Shown: positions 27,791-36,875 of the stretch, piece by piece
Position numbering within the stretch: the first letter of the stretch is position 1
How the letters are laid out: every line of letters starts with the position of its first letter
Source: Caryophanales bacterium UBA6356
GTDB lineage: Bacteria; Bacillota_I; Bacilli_A; RFN20; CAG-826
Length of the DNA: 64,000 nt
Assembly: GCA_002440125.1 (NCBI GenBank)
Contig: DJRQ01000035.1
Coordinates: 1 to 64,000, forward strand
Direction: 5' to 3'
Program-made: the position numbers and the translations under genes
The notes under the pieces: generated by a model
Databases searched by the model: none
Told to the model about the DNA's origin: nothing
The model's input: the letters and a program-made list of their open reading frames with translations, nothing else

Positions 27791-28816
27791 TTATTCCGGC
27801 ATTCTCATTGGGTAAGGAAGATAATTCAACGTCTCGAGTTGGTCAAGAGTCACTAAACCAAAAGGAGCGTTAAGAACGGTCGGGATGCGGTTAACGATTG
27901 TGGCGCAGGTATGTTCCACCGTGGCCGGTTTAACGACGTGGAACTCGGTATTGGGCTCGCCCGTGATCTTCCAATCGCACATATCGCCATCGTCTTTGCC
28001 ATAGACTTTGCCAATGCACTTGGTCACAAGATCGATTCCTTGGTGGGTTTTGGTCGTAACAACAGCCGCCATGCCGATGCATTCCCCTTTCTTAAGGACA
28101 CGGCCCATGGTCTTCGATTCGATGTCTTTGTCCCCGAAATAAGGTTCGGCATGTTGCTCGATAGACATAATCGAAAGTCCAAGGCGCTCGGCCAACGCTT
28201 CATTGCTATTCCAAACGTAGCAAGGAACGATTTCGGCGGGATGGGCCAAGGTCTTTTCGAATTCCTCGGCACTTAAGCCGACACCATGGGCTTTCGCCAA
28301 AGCGAGTCCATATTCCTCAACGTTATAAGAGACGGCCCCTTCGATTTTCTTGATGCTATGGCATCCGCCAGCGACCAAGGCCACCATATTGACCCAGAAG
28401 ACGTCTTCCATGCCGCTTCCGACAATCGTGCAGCCATTGTCTTTTGCCGTTTTGTCGAGAATATTGGCAAGATAGGCGCTAGTGGTTCTGGCATAGGTCA
28501 TCTCTTCGCAGGTAGTGATAACGTTAATGCCGCGTTTTAAGCATTTCATGAAGTGAGGGAAGCAATCGCTCACCAAGCTAAAGAGAGTCACGACAGCAAT
28601 ATCCGCATCGCAACTATCAAGAACCTCATCAGCGTCCGAGCTGATCTTGACGTTCAGCTTATAGCCAAGACCGCAAACTTCCCCTAAGTCTTTGCCGACA
28701 ATCGCCGGATTATTGTCGATAGCGCCAACGATTTCAGCGCCTTTATCGACAAGGTAGCGAACGATATAGCGGCTCATCTTTCCACATCCATATTGGACGA
28801 CTTTGATCTTTTCCAT
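27791..28816 (-). CDS. DapB-fold NAD(P)-dependent amino acid dehydrogenase (diaminopentanoate dehydrogenase-like)
   Basis: NAD(P)-binding oxidoreductase of 341 residues. It opens [19 protein letters not shown], a Rossmann motif in the style of dihydrodipicolinate reductase, with AVVTLFS and [13 protein letters not shown] further on. The overall pattern is closest in my memory to 2,4-diaminopentanoate dehydrogenase of the clostridial ornithine oxidative pathway. None of the other ornithine genes (ord operon, D-ornithine aminomutase) are near it, so the substrate may differ. It is transcribed alone, with its own promoter and terminator. Confidence 0.6.
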   Translation of the reverse strand: MEKIKVVQYGCGKMSRYIVRYLVDKGAEIVGAIDNNPAIVGKDLGEVCGLGYKLNVKISSDADEVLDSCDADIAVVTLFSLVSDCFPHFMKCLKRGINVITTCEEMTYARTTSAYLANILDKTAKDNGCTIVGSGMEDVFWVNMVALVAGGCHSIKKIEGAVSYNVEEYGLALAKAHGVGLSAEEFEKTLAHPAEIVPCYVWNSNEALAERLGLSIMSIEQHAEPYFGDKDIESKTMGRVLKKGECIGMAAVVTTKTHQGIDLVTKCIGKVYGKDDGDMCDWKITGEPNTEFHVVKPATVEHTCATIVNRIPTVLNAPFGLVTLDQLETLNYLPYPMRMPE

Positions 28817-28841
28817 ATTGTTCTCCTTTCAAAGCGCTTCC

Positions 28842-28870
28842 ATTTTAGTTAAAAAAGGAAAAGAGAGCAA
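28842..28870 (-). promoter_or_regulatory. Promoter of the DapB-fold dehydrogenase
   Basis: TTGCTC (-35) and TAAAAT (-10) on the minus strand with a 17-base spacer. SD AAAGGAG follows in the leader. Confidence 0.6.
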
Positions 28871-28906
28871 GGATATCGGTATCGAAATAACGATATACCG
28901 AAAAAC

Positions 28907-28927
28907 AAAAAAACACGCGAACGCGTG
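28907..28927 (-). terminator. Terminator of tRNA-Thr
   Basis: CACGC and GCGTG pair around GTTC, then TTTTTTTGTTTTT on the minus strand, 13 bases after the tRNA. Confidence 0.85.
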
Positions 28928-28939
28928 CCCTTTGCTTTT

Positions 28940-29013
28940 TGGTGCCCCGCCGCAGAGTCGAACTACGAATTGGTCCTTACCATGGACCCGTTATGCCGTT
29001 TAACTAGCGGGGC
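28940..29013 (-). tRNA. tRNA-Thr (GGT)
   Basis: 74 nt with encoded CCA. The acceptor stem is GCCCCGC/GCGGGGC and the D stem GTTA/TAAC. The anticodon stem GGTCC/GGACC closes the loop ATGGTAA, giving anticodon GGT. The T arm is CGTAG-TTCGACT-CTGCG with one wobble. It has its own promoter and terminator. Confidence 0.95.
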
Positions 29014-29039
29014 ATCGCCTTCTTCCGAAAGCGTTATCG

Positions 29040-29068
29040 ATTATAGAGACTTCTCCTCCTTCTCGCAA
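29040..29068 (-). promoter_or_regulatory. Promoter of tRNA-Thr
   Basis: TTGCGA (-35), 17-base spacer, perfect TATAAT (-10) on the minus strand, 26 bases before the mature 5' end. Confidence 0.75.
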
Positions 29069-29109
29069 GGCTTTTGTGAGAATTCCGACACTTCGGATGA
29101 AGATGCCCG

Positions 29110-30405
29110 TTAAAGGACTTCTTCCCCCATAAGATCGTAAACAAAAGCGCGTTCGATTTTGACTTTGACGCGCTCCCCTACTTTATGCTCTTTTAAGCCC
29201 CTGAAGAAGATGCGACCATCGATATCGTCAGGCGCATTCCAATAGCTCCGGAGAAGATAAAGCTTTTCTTTGGGATCGAAATGGGTCACAAACCCTTCCA
29301 TCACTTCTCCCACATGCTCCTTATTGCGCTCATAGCTCGTGCTCTTGGCTAAACGCATAATCTCGTCTTTTCTCCTTTGCTTTTCCTTTTCGGGGACTTG
29401 CGAAGGACGCGAATAAGCAGCCGTCCCTTCTTCGCGAGAGTAGGTAAAGACGCCAAGGTGATCGAAACGGACCTCTTTCAAGAATTCCAAGGTCTTCTTA
29501 TGGTCTTCAACGCTTTCGCCAGGAAAGCCGGCAATAAGGGTCGTGCGAAGCGCCTTTTTGGGGAACAAGGCGTCGATTTTCTTGAAAAGCTCCCTCATTT
29601 CTGATACGTCGCCATGGCGATTCATCTTCTTAAGAACCTCATCGGAAGCGCTTTGGATGGGGATATCGAAATAAGGCTCGATATGCTTCGAATCGCGAAT
29701 GAAAAGAAGCTCTTCGTCAGTAATTTCCTCTGGATAGAGGTAAAGAAGCCGAATGGATTGGAAACTAAGGGCATCAAGTTCCTTTAAAAGATCCAGCATA
29801 TTGGGTTTTTTGTTTTCGAAATCAAGGCCATAATGCATCGGATCTTGCGAAACGAGGCAAATCTCCTTGACGCCTTTTTTCAACAATTCTTTGGCATCCG
29901 AGAGAATGTCTTTCAAAGGTCTCGAAACCATCCTCCCGCGGATCTTCGGAATGGCGCAAAAGGCGCACATATTATCGCAGCCTTCGCTGATCTTAAGATA
30001 GCTTGTGAAGGGAGAAGTGGAAAGAACGCGGCGCGAAAGGTCGAAAGGAGAGAGAGGTTCTTCTCCTAAAAGAGCGGAAAGCTTCATGTGCAAGGATGGG
30101 TAGTCGCGAAGCGGAACCCATAAAGCCACTTCCGGAATGGCGTTTCGAAGTTCTTCGAGATTCCTTTCCACAAAGCAGCCAAGGACCACCACTTTCGCTT
30201 TTTTGTAGCGCGTCATCTCTAGAATCGTCTCGATGGATTCGGCTTTGGCGCTTTCGATGAAGCCGCATGTATTGACCAAAATCAAATCCGCTTCTTTGGG
30301 GTCGTTTGTTATTTCGTAACGCTCTTTCGGAAACATCCCAAGAAGCGCTTCGCTATCGACGAGATTTTTCGCGCAGCCAAGCGATACAACGCCGATTTTT
30401 TTCAT
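29110..30405 (-). CDS. rimO: Ribosomal protein S12 methylthiotransferase
   Basis: Radical SAM enzyme adding a methylthio group to Asp of S12. The N-terminal cluster domain opens KKIGVVSLGCAKNLVDSE, the form that marks RimO rather than MiaB. The radical SAM motif is CDNMCAFC (near residue 150) in SEGCDNMCAFCAIPKIRGR, and a TRAM domain ends the protein. 431 residues. Its start overlaps galK by four bases (ATGA), so it is translated as the last gene of the galactose operon. Confidence 0.93.
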   Translation of the reverse strand: MKKIGVVSLGCAKNLVDSEALLGMFPKERYEITNDPKEADLILVNTCGFIESAKAESIETILEMTRYKKAKVVVLGCFVERNLEELRNAIPEVALWVPLRDYPSLHMKLSALLGEEPLSPFDLSRRVLSTSPFTSYLKISEGCDNMCAFCAIPKIRGRMVSRPLKDILSDAKELLKKGVKEICLVSQDPMHYGLDFENKKPNMLDLLKELDALSFQSIRLLYLYPEEITDEELLFIRDSKHIEPYFDIPIQSASDEVLKKMNRHGDVSEMRELFKKIDALFPKKALRTTLIAGFPGESVEDHKKTLEFLKEVRFDHLGVFTYSREEGTAAYSRPSQVPEKEKQRRKDEIMRLAKSTSYERNKEHVGEVMEGFVTHFDPKEKLYLLRSYWNAPDDIDGRIFFRGLKEHKVGERVKVKIERAFVYDLMGEEVL

Positions 30406-31577
30406 GGCCTTACCTCGTATGCTCCTTCATTTGGTATAAAGACTTCGGAAATGGACTCTTCCCCATAATATCTCCGCATCGTTTTCAAGAAAGACTCCTT
30501 TTCTTCGTTAGGCACGAAGCAAAGGACGGTTCCGAAAAAGCCTCCCCCCATCGCTCTTGCGCTTCCTTTTTGAAGGAGGCTTTGAGCGCGGGAAACGCAT
30601 TCGAAGGGAGAATGCGAGAAATTGTCGGAAACCATCACATTCTTCAAAAGGGATTCTTGAGAGAGTTCCGTTTCCCTAACGATTTCCAAAAAGAGGTCCC
30701 TATTCCCCTCTTGAAGGGCCTCAAACGCCCTTTGGACCCGACGAACTTCTCCGAAATAATGAAGCGCCCTATTCCGCTCGCTTTCCGTTAAAAGAGAAGG
30801 CAAAAAGGCCTTTTCCATGAAGGAAAGGTAATCGCAATCGGCCAGGCGCTTCTTCCCTAAGGCTTTTCCCGCGGCGTTTTTCATGTCGTTTGGGATAGTT
30901 GCGTAAAGCCCGCTAAGGCCCTCATGCGATCCCCCAGGATTCACAAGATAAAGGCTTAAGCCCCATTCCAAAGGGAAGGAAACCGATTCCACGCGGGGAT
31001 TCTCGGGATCGAAGAAATCCACATAGGAAACGCCTCCAAAAACCGATCCGCACTGATCGAGGAGACCGGAAGGCTTCCCGAAATAGACGTTTTCGCTGTA
31101 TTGCCCACCTTTGGCCATCGTCTTTTTATCGATTTTCCCTTGGTTATAGAAAACGTTTTGGATGGCCAATATAAGCATTTCGTAGGCGGCGCTGCTCGAA
31201 ACGCCAGCCCCCTTGAAGATGTCGCTGGTCAAAGAAGCTTTGAATCCTCCGATTTTGTAGCCTTTTTCTCGCAAATAGGAAAGGCAGCCTTTCGTTAGGC
31301 TTAGCGATGTCCCGACTTCCTTTTCTTTTAGAGAAAGATCCTCGATCGAAAAACGAAAAGGCGGGTAGCCTTCGCTAGCGACTTCCACGTTTTGGCTTTT
31401 GGAGACGCTTGCGAGAATGGAAAGCGAACAAGCCGAAACAAGGCATTTCCCACCTTGGTGGTCGGTATGATTCCCAAGGAGCTCGAGCCTTCCAAAGCTT
31501 TCAAAATGGGTAAGAGGCTTCTCTTGGAAAGAAGCAAAAAAGAGTTGGTCGCATTTCGATATCCGAGCTTTATTCAT
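30402..31577 (-). CDS. galK: Galactokinase
   Basis: Phosphorylates alpha-D-galactose in the Leloir pathway. The GHMP kinase signatures are GRLELLGNHTDHQGGKCL (residues 28-45, galactose binding), the ATP loop GAGVSSSAAYEM near 123 and MGGGFFG near 348. 391 residues. A strong SD AAGGAGG precedes it, and it overlaps galT by 8 bases. Confidence 0.95.
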   Translation of the reverse strand: MNKARISKCDQLFFASFQEKPLTHFESFGRLELLGNHTDHQGGKCLVSACSLSILASVSKSQNVEVASEGYPPFRFSIEDLSLKEKEVGTSLSLTKGCLSYLREKGYKIGGFKASLTSDIFKGAGVSSSAAYEMLILAIQNVFYNQGKIDKKTMAKGGQYSENVYFGKPSGLLDQCGSVFGGVSYVDFFDPENPRVESVSFPLEWGLSLYLVNPGGSHEGLSGLYATIPNDMKNAAGKALGKKRLADCDYLSFMEKAFLPSLLTESERNRALHYFGEVRRVQRAFEALQEGNRDLFLEIVRETELSQESLLKNVMVSDNFSHSPFECVSRAQSLLQKGSARAMGGGFFGTVLCFVPNEEKESFLKTMRRYYGEESISEVFIPNEGAYEVRP

Positions 31578-33060
31578 AAAAAACCTCCTTCAAGAAGCGG
31601 TGCAAGCCTCTATTGCCGTTTTCATCGTCCTTATAAACCGCCACGTTTTCCAGGATCCCTCGACAGACATTATTGATGTATTCTCTCGATGAAATCTTAT
31701 CCTTCTTCATTATTTCAATCATAGGGAAGAAGGGCTCGATATCCGGATATAGGGATATTGCTTCCTCTTTCGATAAGCCTCTCGAGACAACGTCATCCAC
31801 TTCTTTTTGCTGACGAAGCAAACGAGCTGGAAGAATGAAGAGGCCAGCCGCTTCGATAAGGCCAATGCCTTCTTTTTTGATGGGGTGGTACTCTTGGTGC
31901 GCGTGGAAGATGCCATCGGGATAACGCGCATCCGTACGGTTATTCCTTAAGCCGATGATAAGACGATAGGTGTCGCCTTTCTTCTCGGCAAAGGGGGTGA
32001 TGGTGTTATGCCTTTCTTCGCCAATCCCCGAAAGGATATCGCAACTGGGGTCGGAATAAGGACGCCACGCTTGGAGGATCCTATCGCCAAGCGCCTCAAG
32101 ATCAGAACGGTCCTTTCCCTCAAGGCAAAGGGCGGTGATATAGAAATCAAGGATGGAAAGCTCGCTTCCTTTCGCCGTCTTAAAAACGACTTCTTTCTTC
32201 GGCGCTTTCAAAAGAGGGAGTATAGGCTCGCCACCTTGGAAATGCTCGTGATTCAGAATCGAACCGCCGACGATGGGAAGATCGCTATTGCTACCGATAT
32301 AGAAGAAAGGGAAACGGTCGACAAAATCGAATAAGCGCGTAAAGGTCTTTCGACAAATGGCCATCGGCGTATGTTCTTTCTCGAAAGCGATAAGATGCTT
32401 TGGAAAATAGCCATAAGGGGAATATTGCAAGAACCAGCGCTCCCCCGCCAAAGAAAGGGAAACAAAACGTATGTTGGTCCGGGCGGCGTGTTTCATATCC
32501 CCATAATACCCGAGATTCTCTTCGCAAAGAGGGCATTTCGGGTAATCCACGCTTTGAACTTTTAGAAGCTTGGCGATGTCTTTGTTGTTTTTCTCGGGTT
32601 TCGAAAGATTGATCGAGATCAAAAGAGGGCTGCCCTTCTCAAATTTCGCTTCCCACAAAAGGTTCCGATCGACTTTCGTCTTTTGGAAATAATGATTGTC
32701 GATGGAAAGCTTATAAAGCCAAGAGAGGGCTTCTTTCCCTCCACTTTCCTTTTCGATATTCAAAAACATCTTTTCGGTCGCGCTCGGCAAAGGGGAAAGA
32801 AGGCCGAGGATAAAATCGGCTGCCCTTTCGCTCTCGCTTTCGCTCACCTCTTGGAGAGCCAGATCTTTTTGAAGTTCCTCTATCAAGGTGTCGGGAACCT
32901 CCAAAGAAGCAATCTTTTTCTCATCTATTTCGCCTTCGAAGGGCGAGGCCAAATGAAACTCGTGGAGAAGGATATTAGAGAAATAGATGGCATCCTCTTC
33001 GTCTAAAAAGAGATGGGTTTTGGCGTAATAAACGAATTCTTTAAGCGTTTTTTGAAGCAT
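31570..33060 (-). CDS. galT: Galactose-1-phosphate uridylyltransferase, type 2
   Basis: Exchanges UMP between UDP-glucose and galactose-1-phosphate. It belongs to the long Bacillota type (about 495 residues) rather than the zinc-containing HIT type of E. coli. Recognisable pieces are KCPLCEENLGYYG, the SDLPIVGGSILNHEHFQGG stretch and RNNRTDARYPDGIFH. The start at 33060 is preferred because AAAGGAA is well spaced from it; an ATG 6 bases upstream is too close. It sits between galM and galK. Confidence 0.93.
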   Translation of the reverse strand: MLQKTLKEFVYYAKTHLFLDEEDAIYFSNILLHEFHLASPFEGEIDEKKIASLEVPDTLIEELQKDLALQEVSESESERAADFILGLLSPLPSATEKMFLNIEKESGGKEALSWLYKLSIDNHYFQKTKVDRNLLWEAKFEKGSPLLISINLSKPEKNNKDIAKLLKVQSVDYPKCPLCEENLGYYGDMKHAARTNIRFVSLSLAGERWFLQYSPYGYFPKHLIAFEKEHTPMAICRKTFTRLFDFVDRFPFFYIGSNSDLPIVGGSILNHEHFQGGEPILPLLKAPKKEVVFKTAKGSELSILDFYITALCLEGKDRSDLEALGDRILQAWRPYSDPSCDILSGIGEERHNTITPFAEKKGDTYRLIIGLRNNRTDARYPDGIFHAHQEYHPIKKEGIGLIEAAGLFILPARLLRQQKEVDDVVSRGLSKEEAISLYPDIEPFFPMIEIMKKDKISSREYINNVCRGILENVAVYKDDENGNRGLHRFLKEVFYE

Positions 33061-33062
33061 AA

Positions 33063-34049
33063 TCATTTCCTTTCGAAGATATATTCAATAAAGCGGCTTT
33101 GGCCCTTTTCTTTCGAGCAAAGCATCTCGTCTTTCCTTAGGATATCGAATTCCGGTTCCATGGCAAGGCCAGAATGAGGCTCTTCTAAAAAGCCCGTATA
33201 AAGCTCGGTTCCGTCTTTTGGATAATTAAGCGCATAGCAAACAAGAGTCGGATAATCGGTGTAAAGCTTCATGGAAAAAAGAGGGCTTTCCAATAAGGCG
33301 GCCTCATCCCTTTGCTTTAAGAGCAAGAAGGCATGGTCGATGCCTTTGGCGGCGCTCTTTAGGAGATCTTGGGCATCGAGTCTTTCCTTTAAGGGAGTCA
33401 AAGAGGAAAAATCAAGGTCCTTGGGCGTTTTTTCAAAGCCCAGAGGGATTTGCTCCGCATCGTATTTGGTGCTTTCTTCGGCGGCGATGAAAAGAGAATG
33501 GTTGGAGACGTTTTGATAGCCGCCAAGATTGAAATAGCAATGGCTCGTAAGGCTTAAAGGGGTATCGCAAGAGGAATGGCTCCGATAGGAAATCTTTAGA
33601 CGCGGCTCTTTCTTCGCGACTTCATAGATCACTTCCGTATCGACGCTTCCTGGGAAGCCTCCTTCCAAAGCGGGGCTATGGACCTTGAAAGAAACGAAAA
33701 CGGAGGCTTCGTTTTCGCTTACCGAATAATCGAATTTCTTATAGCCATATCCGGCGCTTCCCCCATGGAGCGTATTTCCGTTTTCCCCTTTCTCGAGAGA
33801 GTAGTGCTTCCCTCCGAAAAAGAGATCGCCACCCTTGATTCTTCCAGCGATTCGACCGATGGTCTTTCCATATTGCCGAGAAGTTTTAAACCAGGCTCGC
33901 TTATCCTTTTCGGCGATAAGAAGATCCTTTCCATCGAGCTTCATTCGGTAAAGACCCGCCCCCACATCGCAAAGCAAAAGCTCAAAATGGTCGTCATTGC
34001 GAAGCTCAATCCAATGGGCTCCTAATTCTTCAAACACTTTCACTTCCAT
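33063..34049 (-). CDS. galM: Aldose 1-epimerase (galactose mutarotase)
   Basis: Interconverts beta- and alpha-galactose before GalK. 328 residues in the family's beta-sandwich pattern: YGKTIGRIAGRIKGG, NGNTLHGGSAGYG, then LTSHCYFNLGGY with the catalytic His, and a late Glu region YTGFLEEPHSGLAMEPE. Start 34049 overlaps the dehydrogenase stop by one base (TAATG) with AAAGGAG 8 nt before it. Confidence 0.9.
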   Translation of the reverse strand: MEVKVFEELGAHWIELRNDDHFELLLCDVGAGLYRMKLDGKDLLIAEKDKRAWFKTSRQYGKTIGRIAGRIKGGDLFFGGKHYSLEKGENGNTLHGGSAGYGYKKFDYSVSENEASVFVSFKVHSPALEGGFPGSVDTEVIYEVAKKEPRLKISYRSHSSCDTPLSLTSHCYFNLGGYQNVSNHSLFIAAEESTKYDAEQIPLGFEKTPKDLDFSSLTPLKERLDAQDLLKSAAKGIDHAFLLLKQRDEAALLESPLFSMKLYTDYPTLVCYALNYPKDGTELYTGFLEEPHSGLAMEPEFDILRKDEMLCSKEKGQSRFIEYIFERK

Positions 34050-35260
34050 TAACATAGCTCCTTTAATATGTTCTTTAGCTCTTTTTCGCTAAGTTCTTTC
34101 GGAACGGGGTAAAGAGGATTCGCCTCCTTGGCGGCGTGTTTTGCCAACGCTCCCAAATCCCCTTCCTTGATGACCCCCTTAAAATCCTTCGGTATCCCCA
34201 TGCGAGCATTCATTTCCTCGATATGGGCGATATAAGAGTCCGCTTTTTCCTTAATCGAGGCATCATAAGGCAAAAGAAGGCTGGCATCGGATAAACGCGC
34301 AAGAGGCTTATAAACGCTTTTGCCATATACTCTTAATAGTTTCGGCAAAAGAATCGCGTTGGCTAAGCCATGCGGAACATTATAAAATCCGCCAAGCGCG
34401 TGCGCCAAGGCGTGCACATAGCCAACATAGCTTCTTGTGAAGGCAGCGCCAGCCAAATAAGAAGCTTTGAGCATCGCTTCCCGCGGCTCTTGGCTCAGGG
34501 GATCGCGATAAAACGCTTCGAGATTTTCAAAAATCAAGCGCGATGCTTGAATGCTATAGGATTTGGTTTTGCGCGTCCGGGCTTTTCCGATAAACGCCTC
34601 CACCGCGTGCGTTAAAGCGTCCATTCCCGTGGAAGCGATAATATGGGGAGGCAAGGTCTTTAGGACAATCGGATCCAAAACCGCAAGGTTCGGGATGATA
34701 TTCGGATCGTTGATGGAGAATTTATCTTTTGTTTTTTCGTTTACGAGGACCGCTGCCAAAGTCGTTTCGCTCCCCGTTCCGGCGGTCGAAGGTATGGCGA
34801 TAAGCATTGAAAAACGCTTATGGACTTTCAAAAGCCCTTTGAGTTTTTCAGGGTTCTCTATTTTATTGGCAACCATGGCTCCCACCGCTTTAGCAGTATC
34901 CATGACGCTTCCACCTCCTAAAGCGATAATGGAATCGCAATTCCCTTTAACGAAGGCGGCCTTGGCCCCCAAAACACAACTGAAGGTCGGATTAGGAACG
35001 ATTTCGCTATAGAAAATAGGATTGTAGTTGCTTTCCGAAAGGCTTTCCGAAAGGCTCTTATAGCATTCCGATTGGAGGAGATTGGGAGAAACAAGAACAA
35101 AGGGACGGTAGAAGCCTTTTTCGCGGAGGTAGGAAGCGATTTGTTTTATCGAACCCTCCCCTTCGATGAGAGGAGGGTTCTTGATGGCAAGCAAAGGCAT
35201 GCCTATTTTATTTAAGAAGAATTGGTAGGTGCGACAATACGCCTTTTCAAAGATATTCAT
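34049..35260 (-). CDS. Iron-containing alcohol dehydrogenase
   Basis: NAD(P)-dependent group III dehydrogenase of 403 residues. The cofactor motif is GGGSVMDTAKAVGAM and metal ligands are in HALAHALGGFYNVPHGLANA. Start 35260 is set by AAAGGAG upstream; the longer frame to 35341 runs into cls. It could reduce an aldehyde from sugar breakdown (ethanol or lactaldehyde type), but the substrate is open. It lies inside the galactose cluster, coupled to galM. Confidence 0.85.
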   Translation of the reverse strand: MNIFEKAYCRTYQFFLNKIGMPLLAIKNPPLIEGEGSIKQIASYLREKGFYRPFVLVSPNLLQSECYKSLSESLSESNYNPIFYSEIVPNPTFSCVLGAKAAFVKGNCDSIIALGGGSVMDTAKAVGAMVANKIENPEKLKGLLKVHKRFSMLIAIPSTAGTGSETTLAAVLVNEKTKDKFSINDPNIIPNLAVLDPIVLKTLPPHIIASTGMDALTHAVEAFIGKARTRKTKSYSIQASRLIFENLEAFYRDPLSQEPREAMLKASYLAGAAFTRSYVGYVHALAHALGGFYNVPHGLANAILLPKLLRVYGKSVYKPLARLSDASLLLPYDASIKEKADSYIAHIEEMNARMGIPKDFKGVIKEGDLGALAKHAAKEANPLYPVPKELSEKELKNILKELC

Positions 35261-35271
35261 AGAAGACTCCT

Positions 35272-36840
35272 TTATAGCAATGGTGCAAAGAGGGACAAAA
35301 TGGCCCATAAAAGCCATTTTTTCCGTTTTTGTCTTTTCCACGATTCGAAGCGGATTTCTTGGCTAACCTCAAAAGTGTCGAGAAAGTCTTGCTTCATCTT
35401 AGGAATCGCTGAGTTCTTGATTAACAAAGTGCTATTCTCGCTATGCAGATAAAGCGAACGATAGTCGAGATTGATAGTGCCGATGCTGGCTAAGGAATCA
35501 TCCACCACAAACATCTTTTGATGGACGAAACCGGGCGTGTACTCATAGATTTTTACCCCTTTCGAAAGGAGCTCCCCATAGTTTTTCCGCGTCAATTCAA
35601 AAACCATTTTCTTGTCGGGAATATGAGGGACAAGAAGACGCACATCCACGCCGCTAAGCGCGGCTCGGATGATGGCGTCTTTCATCTTTTCGTCAGGCAA
35701 AAAGTAAGGCGTCGACATATAGACGTACTTTTTGGCGCTTCCTAGCAAGGAGATATAGACCTCCTCCCCGATAGGCACTTCATCATACGGGATATCCCCA
35801 TAAGGCAAGACAAAGCCATCGTTTGGAGGAAAGCCGCCATCTTCGTCGATATAGCGTTCCGGTTCATAAAGGCGGTAATCGATTTTCTTGCCGAGTTTGC
35901 CAAAGTTGGTTTCATAATCGGCCAAAAAGAGAAGGGTATAGCCATAAACCGCTTTCCCCTTCACCATAATGGCATTGTCTTTCCAATGCCCGAAACGTTT
36001 TTCGCGATTGATGTATTCATCGGCAATATTGATGCCGCCAGTGAAGGCCGTATGTCCGTCGATAACCAAAATCTTACGGTGGTTCCGATTGTTCATTCGG
36101 ACATCCAAAAAAGGCTTGATAGGACGGAAAATGTGGGCCTTGATGCCTTCTTTTCGGAGTTCTTTGTCGTAATGGGGAGAGGTCGCCCCAAGGTTACCGA
36201 CATCATCGTATATAACGCGAACATCCACGCCTTCTTTTGCTTTTTCTTTGAGTATGGAAAGGATTTGGAACCACATGAAACCCGGTTTGATGATGAAAAA
36301 TTCCAAAAAGATGAAGTGCTTGGCCTTTTTGAGCTCCGAAAGCATTCTCGGGAAAGCGTCATCGCCTAATGGGAAATAAGAAACCTCGCTATGGGAGAAA
36401 AGGCGCCCACTTCTTTCCTTTTCGATTAAGGAAGCGATCTTCGCTCCCTCTTGAGAGCTCTTCTCTAGAGCTTCCTCTTCGTCTAATAAACGCGGCTCTT
36501 CCGATAAAAGCTGGTAATACCTCTTGCTATAGGCGACCGCTTTCCTCGTTTTAAGCTTATGGGCGAAAAGCAAATAGAAAACAACGCCAAGAAAAGGCAA
36601 GGCCACAATCAAAAAAAGCCAGCTAAGCTTATATTCGTTCTCGGCGCTGCTATTGACGATGAAAACGCCTAAAGCAACTGAAAAGAGCCAAGAACCGACG
36701 ATGAAATAAGTGGCGTAATTGCTTTGTAATCCATCATTGAGCAAAGTGACGCAAAACCAAGCGACAAGGCCGATTTCGGCAAGCACAAGAAGAATCGTGA
36801 TGGCTTTGGTCCAAATGCCTTTGGCAAAAAATTTCATCAT
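35272..36840 (-). CDS. cls: Cardiolipin synthase
   Basis: Phospholipase D-family membrane enzyme making cardiolipin from phosphatidylglycerol. Three N-terminal hydrophobic stretches (about residues 10-100) are followed by two HKD motifs, HRKILVIDGHTAFTGG near 260 and HQKMFVVDDSLASIGT near 440. 522 residues, in the normal range. Just before its GGGAT site a 7-bp hairpin (36846-36862) without a T run might tune translation. It lies between the MFS transporter and the dehydrogenase of the gal cluster. Confidence 0.92.
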   Translation of the reverse strand: MMKFFAKGIWTKAITILLVLAEIGLVAWFCVTLLNDGLQSNYATYFIVGSWLFSVALGVFIVNSSAENEYKLSWLFLIVALPFLGVVFYLLFAHKLKTRKAVAYSKRYYQLLSEEPRLLDEEEALEKSSQEGAKIASLIEKERSGRLFSHSEVSYFPLGDDAFPRMLSELKKAKHFIFLEFFIIKPGFMWFQILSILKEKAKEGVDVRVIYDDVGNLGATSPHYDKELRKEGIKAHIFRPIKPFLDVRMNNRNHRKILVIDGHTAFTGGINIADEYINREKRFGHWKDNAIMVKGKAVYGYTLLFLADYETNFGKLGKKIDYRLYEPERYIDEDGGFPPNDGFVLPYGDIPYDEVPIGEEVYISLLGSAKKYVYMSTPYFLPDEKMKDAIIRAALSGVDVRLLVPHIPDKKMVFELTRKNYGELLSKGVKIYEYTPGFVHQKMFVVDDSLASIGTINLDYRSLYLHSENSTLLIKNSAIPKMKQDFLDTFEVSQEIRFESWKRQKRKKWLLWAILSLFAPLL

Positions 36841-36875
36841 CCCTATTCTAGCAAAGCTAGAAGAGAAAAGGGGAA

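Noticed and set aside
28876..28900. Imperfect inverted repeat around CGGTATCG/CGATATACCG
   Set aside because: It has a two-base bulge, is AT-rich and has no link to a promoter or gene; probably chance.
28925..29113. A plus-strand frame across tRNA-Thr
   Set aside because: Antisense of a tRNA with a clear cloverleaf; no SD.
36846..36862. Hairpin TTCTAGC/GCTAGAA before cls as a terminator of the MFS gene
   Set aside because: No T run follows; it lies at the cls ribosome site, so at most it tunes translation.
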